Shown here piece by piece: positions 33,284 to 41,069 of a DNA stretch of 42,671 nucleotides (the first letter of the stretch is position 1; each line of letters starts with the position of its first letter). The DNA lies in assembly GCA_040774885.1 (NCBI GenBank), contig JAXGTO010000022.1:1-42671 (forward strand), read 5' to 3'. The stretch is from JAXGTO01 sp040774885. GTDB taxonomy: Bacteria > Actinomycetota > Coriobacteriia > Coriobacteriales > Eggerthellaceae. The notes beneath the pieces were generated by a model. The model saw only the letters and a program-made list of their open reading frames with translations. It had not been told where the DNA came from and ran no database searches. The translations under genes were made by a program, and so were the position numbers.

Positions 33284-34210
33284 TTATCTGGTGGGCAGAA
33301 GCGCCGCGCCCACAGGAGAAAACGAGGTCGAACGCGCCCAGTTTCCGCGTGCCTGCTCGCGAGCAGTCAGGGCATGGGCCGCATGCAGATCGGCACAAAC
33401 GGCGAATACCGCCGATCCGCTTCCGCATAAAAGCGCGCCTTCTACCCCTGGGCTTGCTTGGAGCCTCTCGCGGATCTCACGCACTTCGGGCAGCAAGCGC
33501 TCAGCCGGACCATCAAGGTTGTTGAACAGCGGCACTTCATCGGCCGTTTGCGCGTCGCGCACCTGCTTCAGAAGCTCCTCGTCGGGCAGAAGGGGATTCT
33601 CATCGAACAATCCATAGGCCTGCGCCGTTGAAACGCCGGTGCCGGGGTGCACCAACACGGCCGCCTGGCGCATCGGCTGAAGGCACCGCACGAATTCATC
33701 TCCGCGGCCTTCGAGTAGCGAGCATCCGCCATGCAGGAAAAACCGCACGTCCACACCGAGTTCTTGCGCAGCCTCGTGCATCGGGGCTGAATGCGGGTCC
33801 ACGCCCCATGCGCTCGCAACAGCAACGAGCGCAGCGGCGGCATCGGACGAACCGCCGCCCAACCCGGCTTGGTACGGAATATGCTTTTGCAGGGTGATGT
33901 CCACCTGCTCATCCTGCGTTCTGCCCAGCTTGCGGGCAAGCAGCACGACGGCTTTGCAGGCCAAATTGCGATCATCCGGGATTTCGATGGGCTCTATCGC
34001 TTCGTGCCATTCCGCAGTGGCGGCAACCGACAGCCCCGCACCCGGAGCCGCAGGCGCCACATGCAAAGCGACGGTATCGTGCAGTGAGAGAGCGTGCATC
34101 ACCGTTGTGGCATCGTGGTAACCGTCGGGGTTGCGCTTCCCTATCCCCAAAAACAGGTTGACCTTGGCAGGCGCGATGGCCCGCACGGTGGATGAAAATT
34201 CGCTGGTCAT
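33284..34210 (-). CDS. ispE: 4-diphosphocytidyl-2-C-methyl-D-erythritol kinase
   Basis: A 308-residue GHMP kinase of the non-mevalonate (MEP) isoprenoid pathway, which phosphorylates the 2-hydroxyl of CDP-methylerythritol. The N-terminus has APAKVNLFLGI (substrate lysine), NPDGYHDATTVMHALSL and the ATP-binding GLGGGSSDAAAALVA, then LGVDVRFFLHGG with the catalytic Asp, and the C-terminal LLCGSGSAVFAV. ATG 34210 overlaps the tadA stop by four bases (ATGA) and has AAGGA nine bases upstream, so it is translationally coupled to tadA. The following gene on this strand, lemA, is 129 bases away. Confidence 0.95.
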   Translation of the reverse strand: MTSEFSSTVRAIAPAKVNLFLGIGKRNPDGYHDATTVMHALSLHDTVALHVAPAAPGAGLSVAATAEWHEAIEPIEIPDDRNLACKAVVLLARKLGRTQDEQVDITLQKHIPYQAGLGGGSSDAAAALVAVASAWGVDPHSAPMHEAAQELGVDVRFFLHGGCSLLEGRGDEFVRCLQPMRQAAVLVHPGTGVSTAQAYGLFDENPLLPDEELLKQVRDAQTADEVPLFNNLDGPAERLLPEVREIRERLQASPGVEGALLCGSGSAVFAVCADLHAAHALTAREQARGNWARSTSFSPVGAALLPTR

Positions 34211-34764
34211 TCGCTTGCGTCCTTTCGAACCCGTGCCTTCTTGCGGCGCGATGCAAAGAAATCTTTGAGCAATCCGGCGCATTCGTCGGCCAAGACGCCC
34301 GGCACTGCAGGGAATGTGTGGTTGAGGCGCTCGTCTTCGTTGATGCGGTAGAGCGACCCGAGGGCACCGGCCTTCGGGTCGGGCGCCCCATACACGCAGC
34401 GGTCGATGCGCGATTGATGCATGAGCCCGGCGCACATGATGCACGGCTCCAACGTGACGTATACCGTGCAGCCGGAAAGCCGCCAAACTCCCAGTTCTTG
34501 GGAAGCCTGCTTCATGGCCAAAAATTCCGCATGTCCGGCGGGGTCGGCATCGATTTCACGCCGGTTGCAGGCAGCCGCAATAACGCGCGGCTCAGCCAAA
34601 GGCTTGCGCGTGGCCGGGTCGATGGGACGATAGACCACCACTGCGCCGATGGGAACCTCGCCCAAAGCAGCAGCGCAACGAGCCTGGTCGAGGGCGAGGC
34701 GCATATACGCCTCGTCTTCGGCAGTGTGCGCAGTTCCTGCAGCCGATATGCTCTCTTCGGTCAA
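34207..34764 (-). CDS. tadA: tRNA-specific adenosine deaminase
   Basis: A 185-residue zinc deaminase that converts A34 to inosine in tRNA-Arg(ACG), needed to read CGN codons. The zinc/catalytic motifs are AGHAEFLAMKQA (His, Glu) and VTLEPCIMCAGLMHQS (Cys-x-x-Cys). A ten-residue insertion near VVYRPIDPATRKPLAEP lengthens the loop after the first strand, compared with the usual VVV-x-G. The start is TTG at 34764, AAGGAA just upstream; a longer frame to 34842 begins in the upstream terminator area and has no good ribosome site. The substrate tRNA-Arg(ACG) gene is immediately upstream on the same strand. Confidence 0.92.
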   Translation of the reverse strand: MTEESISAAGTAHTAEDEAYMRLALDQARCAAALGEVPIGAVVVYRPIDPATRKPLAEPRVIAAACNRREIDADPAGHAEFLAMKQASQELGVWRLSGCTVYVTLEPCIMCAGLMHQSRIDRCVYGAPDPKAGALGSLYRINEDERLNHTFPAVPGVLADECAGLLKDFFASRRKKARVRKDASE

Positions 34765-34856
34765 ACGATTCCTTCCGACAGGGCGGTGGCCTACGCCTGC
34801 CAGAAGGTGGAAGGCCGACCTTCGCGCCCTGCGCTGCTCCACGCAAAGGCACTTCC

Positions 34857-34898
34857 AAAAAAATCAGGCCGCACTCACATGAATATGAGCACGGCCTG
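34857..34898 (-). terminator. Intrinsic terminator of tRNA-Arg(ACG)
   Basis: On the minus strand CAGGCCG and CGGCCTG pair with an inner GCTCA/TGAGT extension, followed by ATTTTTTTGG. It separates the tRNA transcript from tadA. Confidence 0.9.
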
Positions 34899-34908
34899 TC
34901 GCTTTAAA

Positions 34909-34985
34909 TGGTGCGCCGTGAGGGATTCGAACCCCCGACGTACTGATTCGTAGTCAGTCCCTCTATCCAGCTGAGGTAACGGCGC
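34909..34985 (-). tRNA. tRNA-Arg (anticodon ACG)
   Basis: The acceptor GCGCCGT pairs with ACGGCGC, followed by A and encoded CCA. The anticodon stem ACTGA/TCAGT holds loop CTACGAA, giving ACG; A34 is the substrate of TadA. The T-arm GGGGGTTCGAATCCCTC has one G-U pair. Confidence 0.97.
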
Positions 34986-35005
34986 ACTTGAATACAGCAA
35001 CGGCT

Positions 35006-35034
35006 ATTTTGGCAGGAACCGATGCTCATGTCAA
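35006..35034 (-). promoter_or_regulatory. Promoter of tRNA-Arg(ACG)
   Basis: On the minus strand a perfect TTGACA, 17-base spacer and CAAAAT lie 21 bases before the tRNA 5' end. Confidence 0.65.
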
Positions 35035-35092
35035 CGAAGAATCGCATTTTTCGCATCCATTGCCCGAAACTGCCTGTTGCCGCCATGCAGGA

Positions 35093-35773
35093 TTACAAGA
35101 ACAAAGCGGCAAGCGCCGTGGTGGATGTATACCCGTACCCGTAGCCATAACCATAATCATAGGGGCTGCTGTAATAAGACGACCCGTACATCATCGCAAT
35201 GAACACCAAAAGGACGATTGCCAGCACCAAGAAAACCAAGCTGATGATGCCCATGACCAAACCGGACACCGCCATGCCATGGCCCTTGGTACGCGGCGGA
35301 TTGCGCTTCAGGCCCACCAGCGAGAACACGAATCCGAGAATCGCGCACAGCGCGAAAGCCAGCAACGTGCTCATATCGCCACCGTCGCTCGTGAACAATG
35401 CCATGAATATGAGCAATCCGACAATGCCGAGGACCATGCTGGCGATGGAGAAACCCGTGCTCTGCTGCTGCAAGGGAGCGGCAGCATACGGGTTGTATAC
35501 GGGCTGCATCTGAGGCATGCCGGGCTGCGCCTGCGGCATCTGCTGCATGGGCACCGGCTGCTGCTGCGGCTGCCCATACGGCTGCTGGGCGCCGACGGCG
35601 GGAATGGGGTTGTTCCAATAGCCCGTCTGCTGGGGCGCGGCACCGTAGCCGGCGACGGCGAATTGCTGGGAATTCGTGCCGGGCTGAGCGACGGGCTGAG
35701 CCGCCGAAGGCTGGGCATTTTGATTTTGCGGTTCAGGCTGTGAGCCGGCCGCCTGGGCGTCATCTTGAGTCAT
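35093..35773 (-). CDS. DUF4190 membrane protein with Gln/Pro-rich N-terminus and Tyr/Gly-rich end
   Basis: A 226-residue protein. Residues 1-105 are a low-complexity Gln/Pro/Ala/Met region (QPVPMQQMPQAQPGM). Three hydrophobic segments follow (about 108-130, 133-155, 170-198) with the DUF4190 motif GFSIASMVLGIVG and KGHGMAVSGLVMGIIS. The last residues are SYYSSPYDYGYGYGYGY, a short Tyr-Gly repeat. DUF4190 proteins are small envelope proteins of unknown function, widespread in actinobacteria; it resembles the TM2 protein at 1487-2134 in its disordered N-terminus. The start ATG 35773 has AAAGGAGG five bases upstream; a longer frame to 35845 is rejected. It is divergent from citrate synthase. Confidence 0.85.
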   Translation of the reverse strand: MTQDDAQAAGSQPEPQNQNAQPSAAQPVAQPGTNSQQFAVAGYGAAPQQTGYWNNPIPAVGAQQPYGQPQQQPVPMQQMPQAQPGMPQMQPVYNPYAAAPLQQQSTGFSIASMVLGIVGLLIFMALFTSDGGDMSTLLAFALCAILGFVFSLVGLKRNPPRTKGHGMAVSGLVMGIISLVFLVLAIVLLVFIAMMYGSSYYSSPYDYGYGYGYGYTSTTALAALFL

Positions 35774-35847
35774 GGCGCCTCCTTTCAACAGGTTGCAGGC
35801 AAACCCTACCCTATGACAATGAAGAAACCGTGACCGTTGCCGCATGC

Positions 35848-35900
35848 GTTTCGGCCGATGGAATCGACGCCTGCTGCCGAACCGTTATCATGGCCGAAAC
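35848..35900 (+). repeat. Nine-base inverted repeat flanking the candidate gltA promoter
   Basis: GTTTCGGCC (35848-35856) and GGCCGAAAC (35892-35900) are perfect reverse complements, 35 bases apart, and bracket the candidate promoter of citrate synthase. This could be a pair of operator half-sites or an RNA stem if transcribed from further upstream. Confidence 0.35.
35864..35891 (+). promoter_or_regulatory. Candidate promoter of citrate synthase
   Basis: TCGACG, a 16-base spacer and TATCAT, 56 bases before the start codon. Confidence 0.35.
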
Positions 35901-35946
35901 GAAAAACCGCTACCATGGAGCGATACCGTTCGAGGAGGTCCTCACA

Positions 35947-37299
35947 ATGGCTGGTAAAAATATCGATCTGTATCGTGAATTCGCCGAAATCAACACCATC
36001 GACCCGTCGATTTACGAGCAATACGACATCAAGCGCGGCCTACGCAACGCCGACGGCACAGGCGTCATCGCCGGCGCCACCAACATATCCAACGTCCATG
36101 GCTACATCATGAGCGATGGCGACAAGCGCGCCGACGAAGGCCGACTCACCTTCCGCGGCTACGACATCTACGACTTGATAGGCGACAGCGGAGCCGAGCG
36201 CCGATTCAACTTCGAAGAAGTGGCCTACCTGCTGCTGATGGGAGAGTTGCCCACGCGCGGCCAGCTTGACACGTTCATCGGCGCCATAGACGACGAGCGA
36301 GAACTGCCCGATGGCTTCACCGCGTCCATGATCATGAAAGCCACCCCGCCCGACATCATGAACGTGTTGGCCCGCTGCATCCTGCTGCTGTATGCATTCG
36401 ACGACGATGCCGAAGACCGCTCCGTCGATCACGAGGTGCACACCGCCATTTCCATGCTGTCGCGCATCCCCCGCATCATGGTGCTCACATACTTCGCGCA
36501 GCAAGCGCGCTACAACAACGGATCGATGATCATGCACCGCTTCATCCCCGGGCAATCAACGGCCGAAACCATCCTTTCCATGCTGCGAACCGACCGCCAG
36601 TTCACCCCTGAAGAAGCACGCATGCTCGACATCATGCTGTGCCTCCACGCCGAACACGGCGGCGGCAACAACTCCACGTTCACCTGCCGCGTGCTTTCCA
36701 GCGCCGACACCGATCCGTATTCCGCCTATGCCGGCGCCCTCGGGTCGCTCAAGGGAAGCAAGCACGGCGGCGCCAACCACAAGGTGCTCGCCATGCAAAA
36801 CGAGATCAAGGCCAACGTGAAGGATTGGAGCAACGAAGGCGAAGTGGCCGACTATCTGGCACGTATCGTCAACAAGGACGCTTACGACCGCACTGGCTTG
36901 GTGTACGGCATGGGCCACGCCGTCTACACGCTTTCCGACCCCCGCGCCGTCATCTGCAAACAGTTCGCGCACATCTTGGCAGAAGGCACCGAATTCGAAG
37001 CCGAACTGGGATTGCTGGAGTCCATCGAGCGTCTGAGCCCCGAAGTGATCCTGCGTGAAAAAGGAACGAAGAAGGACATGTGCGCAAACGTGGACATGTA
37101 CTCCGGCTTCGTCTATTCCATGATGGGAATTCCCGAAAGCCTGCTGACGCCCCTGTTCGCAACGGCTCGTATGGCCGGATGGGCCGCGCATCGTTTTGAA
37201 GAGATCGAGGCCGGCAAACGCATCATCCGACCCGCCTACAAATCGACGCGTCACGGCAAACGCGAATACGTCCCCATGAATGAGCGCACGGAGGCTTGA
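35947..37299 (+). CDS. gltA: Citrate synthase
   Basis: A 450-residue enzyme that condenses acetyl-CoA with oxaloacetate, the entry to the (probably incomplete or biosynthetic) citric-acid pathway in these anaerobes. Catalytic residues are visible: His in LHAEHGGGNNSTF, the second His in YGMGHAVYTLSDPRA and the Asp in CANVDMYSGFVYSMMG. The GSLKGSKHGGANHKV loop is the family signature. Length is normal for type II enzymes. The ATG at 35947 (AGGAGG eight bases upstream) is preferred over upstream in-frame starts at 35740 and 35890, which lack ribosome sites. tRNA-Ser(TGA) follows after 53 bases. Confidence 0.93.
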   Translation: MAGKNIDLYREFAEINTIDPSIYEQYDIKRGLRNADGTGVIAGATNISNVHGYIMSDGDKRADEGRLTFRGYDIYDLIGDSGAERRFNFEEVAYLLLMGELPTRGQLDTFIGAIDDERELPDGFTASMIMKATPPDIMNVLARCILLLYAFDDDAEDRSVDHEVHTAISMLSRIPRIMVLTYFAQQARYNNGSMIMHRFIPGQSTAETILSMLRTDRQFTPEEARMLDIMLCLHAEHGGGNNSTFTCRVLSSADTDPYSAYAGALGSLKGSKHGGANHKVLAMQNEIKANVKDWSNEGEVADYLARIVNKDAYDRTGLVYGMGHAVYTLSDPRAVICKQFAHILAEGTEFEAELGLLESIERLSPEVILREKGTKKDMCANVDMYSGFVYSMMGIPESLLTPLFATARMAGWAAHRFEEIEAGKRIIRPAYKSTRHGKREYVPMNERTEA

Positions 37300-37352
37300 G
37301 GAAGTCCGTGTGCTACGGCTGCCTGACGTATGCTATCCTGAACGGCACATAT

Positions 37353-37440
37353 GGAGGAATGGCCGAGTGGTCGAAGGCGGCAGTCTTGAAAACTGTTGAG
37401 CCGCAAGGTTCCGTGGGTTCAAATCCTACTTCCTCCGCCA
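37353..37440 (+). tRNA. tRNA-Ser (anticodon TGA)
   Basis: The acceptor GGAGGAA (37353-37359) pairs with TTCCTCC (37430-37436), then G and encoded CCA. The anticodon stem GCAGT/ACTGT with loop CTTGAAA gives TGA. A long variable arm (GAGCCGCAAGGTTC) is typical of serine tRNA. A TATCCT -10-like hexamer lies at 37334-37339. Confidence 0.97.
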
Positions 37441-37448
37441 AACTTGCT

Positions 37449-37473
37449 GCGGTGCCGAAAGGCACCGCTTTTG
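37449..37473 (+). terminator. Intrinsic terminator of tRNA-Ser(TGA)
   Basis: A perfect GCGGTGCC/GGCACCGC stem with a GAAA loop is followed by TTTTGCGTTT, eight bases after the CCA end. Confidence 0.9.
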
Positions 37474-37492
37474 CGTTTACCATCCTTTTGCT

Positions 37493-37520
37493 TTGCCATC
37501 AGCACATTTGGGGCTACAAT
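37493..37520 (+). promoter_or_regulatory. Promoter of the PRC-MgtE_N / NRMT operon
   Basis: TTGCCA, a 16-base spacer and TACAAT. It would start transcription near 37527, leaving a leader of about 220 bases before the first gene. Confidence 0.55.
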
Positions 37521-37526
37521 GGAGGC

Positions 37527-37749
37527 TGCCTTTCGGGGCACGTCTATGAAACCGTTTGGAAGGGGGGCTACTTGAAGGTTCGAAAACCGAAACCTCACAG
37601 TAGCTGATCCTTCGACTTCCCCTTGATGCGGCGGTCGAAGGATGGCCACGCATCGTATCAACACGACATATGGCACGACGGCGCCCGGCCTCGGTGCGTC
37701 CGCACTGCGCTTTCGCCGCGCGTGCCACGATTCGGCAAGGGGATGATCC
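37527..37749 (+). ncRNA. Structured 5' leader, candidate cis-regulatory RNA
   Basis: A 220-base untranslated region with nested inverted repeats. GCTACT (37567-37572) pairs with AGTAGC (37599-37604), enclosing a second stem AGGTTCG / CGAAACCT (37576-37582 with 37588-37595, one bulge). ATCCTTCGAC (37607-37616) pairs perfectly with GTCGAAGGAT (37634-37643). The loop of that last hairpin holds CCCCTT (37619-37624), which can pair with AAGGGG at 37560-37565 as a pseudoknot, or with the ribosome binding site AAGGGG at 37737-37742. TGGCACG (37671-37677) pairs with CGTGCCA (37721-37727). I do not recognise it as M-box, yybP-ykoY or another riboswitch known to me. Because the downstream genes look like magnesium transport, a metal-sensing role is a hypothesis. 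Confidence 0.4.
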
Positions 37750-39102
37750 ATGCTCTATCTCTCTCAAATGCTAGGCAAGCCCGTCGTCGACGCCGACGGC
37801 GAGAAAATCGGCAGTATCTCTGACCTGGCCATTCAAACCGGCGAGGTGTTTCCGCGCATCACCAGCCTGGCCTTCCAAGGGCCGGGCAAAGTTCCGTTCA
37901 TGATTTCCTGGCGCAAGTACGTCGATGAGTTCGACGGCGATTGCGTCAAACTGGACGTGGTGGCCACCGGTATCCGCTTCAGCTATCTGCAACCTGACGA
38001 AGTTCTGCTGGCACGTGATTTGCTGAACCGTCAGATCGTGGATACGCAGGGCATGAAGGTGGTCCGCGTAAACGACCTCAAGCTGTCCGTTTCCGGCCAG
38101 CAGCTGCGGTTGCTCGGTGCCGAAGTGGGCATCCGCGGTATCTTGCGCGGCTTGGCCCCCTGGGTGGAAAACGCCGTATGCGCCGTGGCCAAGGTGTTCG
38201 GAAAGCGCGTCCACGAACAGATCATCGCCTGGAACTACATGGACCTGCTCGATCGCGACCTTTCCAAGGTGCAGCTTTCGGTTTCGCACACCCGCCTGCA
38301 AGAATTGCACCCCGCCGACATCGCGGACATCTTGGAACAGCTCGACCCCGGCCAGCGCGCCAACGTGTTCCAGCATCTGGACGATGCCCACGCCGGCGAC
38401 GCCATCAGCGAAATGGAAGACGAATACCAAGCCGACGTCTTGGATGACCTGGACGAAGCCCGCGCTTCCAAGTTGCTGGGCGACATGGATCCGGACGACG
38501 CCGCCGACATCGTGCGCGACCTGCCCTACGGCAAGGCCGAAGAACTGCTCCGCTTGATGGGCATGGAAGATGCCGCGGAAATCAGACGCCTGCTGGGCTA
38601 CCGCGACGAAACCGCCGGCGGCATGATGACCACGCAATTCGTGAGCATGCACGAAGAAGACACCGTGGGCGATGCCATCAACATGCTGCGCGAACTGCCC
38701 GAAGACTTCCCCACCATCCATTACCTGTATGTACTGGACACCTACGACAAGCTGGTCGGCGTCCTGTCGCTGCGAACGCTGGTGCTGGCGCACAACAACA
38801 CCAAGCTCAAATCGGTGATGTTCGACGACCTGATAACCGCGCTGCCCGACGAAGCGGAAGAAGACGTTGCGGCCGACATTTCCAAATACGACTTGCTGGC
38901 CATCCCCGTGGTGGACGAGCACGGATGCATGCTGGGCATCGTCACCTTCGACGACGCTTTCGACGTCATCGAAGACGACACCGAGGACACCAAGAACTCC
39001 GGGCGCATGTGGCGCATCGTGGGCGTGGTTTCCTGCGTGCTGGTGTTCTTGATCTTGTACACCTTCATCGTGCTGCAGATTGCCGGCCCGCACGGGGTGT
39101 AG
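37750..39102 (+). CDS. PRC-barrel / MgtE_N / CBS protein with single C-terminal membrane helix
   Basis: A 450-residue protein resembling the cytoplasmic part of MgtE magnesium channels without their five-helix pore. PRC-barrel-like domains lie at about 1-60 (LGKPVVDADGEKIGSISDLA) and 92-160. An MgtE_N helical superhelix spans about 180-285 with HPADIADILEQLDP and DMDPDDAADIVRDLP. A pair of CBS domains covers about 290-410 (ETAGGMMTTQFVSM, LLAIPVVDEHGCMLGIVTF). One helix (about 421-446) is at the C-terminus. In MgtE these domains bind Mg2+ and gate the pore. Here they probably sense Mg2+ and act on the NRMT transporter encoded four bases downstream; that is inference. ATG 37750 follows AAGGGG. 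Confidence 0.85.
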   Translation: MLYLSQMLGKPVVDADGEKIGSISDLAIQTGEVFPRITSLAFQGPGKVPFMISWRKYVDEFDGDCVKLDVVATGIRFSYLQPDEVLLARDLLNRQIVDTQGMKVVRVNDLKLSVSGQQLRLLGAEVGIRGILRGLAPWVENAVCAVAKVFGKRVHEQIIAWNYMDLLDRDLSKVQLSVSHTRLQELHPADIADILEQLDPGQRANVFQHLDDAHAGDAISEMEDEYQADVLDDLDEARASKLLGDMDPDDAADIVRDLPYGKAEELLRLMGMEDAAEIRRLLGYRDETAGGMMTTQFVSMHEEDTVGDAINMLRELPEDFPTIHYLYVLDTYDKLVGVLSLRTLVLAHNNTKLKSVMFDDLITALPDEAEEDVAADISKYDLLAIPVVDEHGCMLGIVTFDDAFDVIEDDTEDTKNSGRMWRIVGVVSCVLVFLILYTFIVLQIAGPHGV

Positions 39103-39106
39103 CGCC

Positions 39107-40432
39107 ATGACCGCCGAAAAGACCACCGAAGAAGTCCTGGCAGAGCGCCAGTCGCATGGTTCGGATGCAGCGGATGCTACGATTGCAGCCGCGTCCGCCA
39201 AAAAGAAGCACGGCAAGCTGTGGCTGATGTTGGCCGCCATGGGTCCCGGCATCGTCACGGCCATGGCCGGAAACGACGCCGGCGGCATCTCCACCTATTC
39301 CACGGTGGGCGCCGAATTCGGATTCACCAGCTTGTGGGTGGTTCCCATCATGTGCATCCTGCTGATCGTGGTTCAGACCACGGCAGGAAAGATGGGCGCC
39401 GTCACTGGCAAGGGATTCGCCGCCCTCATCCGCGAGCGCTTCGGCATCCGCCTTACCGCGCTTGCCATGTTGGCGCTGCTGGTGGGCAATGTGTGCACTA
39501 CGTTCTCCGAATTCGCCGGCATTGCCAGCGGCATGCAGATGTTCGGCGTGCCCACCTATGTCTCGGTCACCATCGCCGCCATCGGCGTCTGGCTGCTCAT
39601 CGTGGGCGGCAGCTACAAACGGGTGGAGCGCGTGTTCCTCATCTTGAGCTTCGTGTTCGTCACCTACGTGATAGCCGCCTTCATGGCGCAGCCGAACTGG
39701 GGCGACGCACTGTACAACACCGCCGTGCCCCATGTGCTGGGAAGCCAGAACTTCATCAGCCTGACCATTTCGATGATCGGCACCACCATCGCCCCCTGGA
39801 TGATGTTCTATCAGCAGAGCAACGTGGTGGAAAAGGGGCTCGGCACCGACGACCTGTTCAGCCTCAAGGTGGATGCGGTTTCCGGCACCATCGCCGCCTG
39901 TCTGGTGGCTTGGTTCATCATCGTGACCACCGGAGCGGTGCTGTTCCCTGAGGGTATCACCATCGAGAGCGCCGCCGATGCCGCAGCGGCCTTGGCGCCG
40001 TTTGCCGGTCAATATGCCGAAGCGCTGTTCGCCATCGGGCTGATATCGGCCAGCTTCCTGGCAGCCTGCGTGCTTCCGCTTACCACCAGCTTCGTCATCT
40101 GCGAAGCATTCGGATGGGAAGCGGGCGTGAGCTTCAAGTGGAAGGACGCCCCGCTGTTCAAGGGCATCTTCACTTTCATCATCGTGTTCGCCGCCTGCGT
40201 GGTGCTGGTGCCCAACATCGATCTGATGAACGTCATGCTGACCGCACAGTTCGTAAACGGCGTCATTTTGCCGGTGCTGCTGGTGTTCATGGCCCTTATC
40301 GCCGCCGACAAGCGTGTAATGCGAGAATACCGAGCGGGCCGCGTGACGCAAGCGCTGCTGTGGTTCACCGTGGTCGTGGTGTCCATCCTGACCGCGATAC
40401 TGCTGGTGATGCAAGTGCTGGGAATAGGATAA
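39107..40432 (+). CDS. NRAMP-related divalent metal transporter of the NRMT (magnesium) type
   Basis: A 441-residue protein with eleven or so helices of the SLC11/NRAMP fold. The metal-binding helix 1 reads GNDAGGIST (Asp57) where manganese/iron NRAMPs have DPGN, and helix 6 reads GTTIAPWMMFYQQ where they have A-x-x-MPH; the metal-selecting Asn and Met are Gly60 and Ala229. This is the pattern described for NRAMP-related magnesium transporters, including the one from Eggerthella lenta. I infer Mg2+ (possibly Mn2+) uptake. An N-terminal 37-residue charged tail precedes helix 1. ATG 39107 lies four bases after the stop of the MgtE-domain gene, so the two are one operon. Confidence 0.87.
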   Translation: MTAEKTTEEVLAERQSHGSDAADATIAAASAKKKHGKLWLMLAAMGPGIVTAMAGNDAGGISTYSTVGAEFGFTSLWVVPIMCILLIVVQTTAGKMGAVTGKGFAALIRERFGIRLTALAMLALLVGNVCTTFSEFAGIASGMQMFGVPTYVSVTIAAIGVWLLIVGGSYKRVERVFLILSFVFVTYVIAAFMAQPNWGDALYNTAVPHVLGSQNFISLTISMIGTTIAPWMMFYQQSNVVEKGLGTDDLFSLKVDAVSGTIAACLVAWFIIVTTGAVLFPEGITIESAADAAAALAPFAGQYAEALFAIGLISASFLAACVLPLTTSFVICEAFGWEAGVSFKWKDAPLFKGIFTFIIVFAACVVLVPNIDLMNVMLTAQFVNGVILPVLLVFMALIAADKRVMREYRAGRVTQALLWFTVVVVSILTAILLVMQVLGIG

Positions 40433-40442
40433 GGTGCACGCC

Positions 40443-41057
40443 ATGGCCGAACCGACGAAACGGGAATTGCGCGCCGCAGCGCTGAAGGCGCGCGATGCCA
40501 TGGACCCAGACGCCCGCGCCGCCAAAAACCGGAGCATCTGCGAGCAGTTGGCAGGACGCTTGGGCTGGTGCACGTCGGGCGGATTGACGGTGGCCGTCTA
40601 CGCCGCCATGGGCAGCGAGGTTGACTTGGATGCCTTCGTGCGGCTTGCCTTCGATCGCGGTTGCACGATTGCCTTCCCCTGCATGATGGAGAATCCACGC
40701 GCTGCCGTACCTGGTCAGCCACGTGCCCTGATGGAGTTCCGCACGGTATCGCAGCGCAGCTACCAGCAGGGCGGCGTCTCGTTCATCGCAGACCCGCTGC
40801 GGACATTTGCTGCAGGCGCCATCGAGTTGAACCCTTACCCCGCCTGCAAGCCCGCATCCGTCGACTTGGCGGCCGTGCCGCTAGTGGGGTTCGATGCCGA
40901 AGGGCATCGCTTGGGCTATGGCGGTGGGAACTACGACCGTTTCTTGCCCCAACTGCGCGAAGATGCGCGCACATTCGGCGTGGCCTTTGCGGAACAAGAA
41001 CTGCCCGCCGTGCCCGCCGAAGCGCACGATATCGACCTGGCGATTATCTCCGCCTAA
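40443..41057 (+). CDS. 5-formyltetrahydrofolate cyclo-ligase
   Basis: A 204-residue enzyme of one-carbon metabolism that converts 5-formyl-THF to 5,10-methenyl-THF using ATP. The N-terminus has KRELRAAALKARDAMDPDARAAKN (here residues 5-28), the YAAMGSEVDLDAFV strand and the diagnostic VPLVGFDAEGHRLGYGGGNY with YDRFL at the C-terminal half. ATG 40443 has AAGGTG seven bases upstream; a GTG three codons earlier is less likely. It lies ten bases after the NRMT gene, so it is probably the last gene of that transcript, although the functions are not obviously related. The convergent Ig-like gene ends twelve bases away with no visible terminator. Confidence 0.92.
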   Translation: MAEPTKRELRAAALKARDAMDPDARAAKNRSICEQLAGRLGWCTSGGLTVAVYAAMGSEVDLDAFVRLAFDRGCTIAFPCMMENPRAAVPGQPRALMEFRTVSQRSYQQGGVSFIADPLRTFAAGAIELNPYPACKPASVDLAAVPLVGFDAEGHRLGYGGGNYDRFLPQLREDARTFGVAFAEQELPAVPAEAHDIDLAIISA

Positions 41058-41069
41058 CGAACTGGCGGA

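Noticed and set aside
37527..37749. Known M-box (ykoK) or yybP-ykoY riboswitch
   Set aside because: The characteristic conserved stretches of these classes, as I know them, are not present; only the genetic context is similar. A covariance-model search would be decisive.
37771..40573. Two long antisense frames (507 and 502 codons) under the MgtE-domain and NRMT genes
   Set aside because: They have no recognisable domains and both lie opposite strongly conserved genes.
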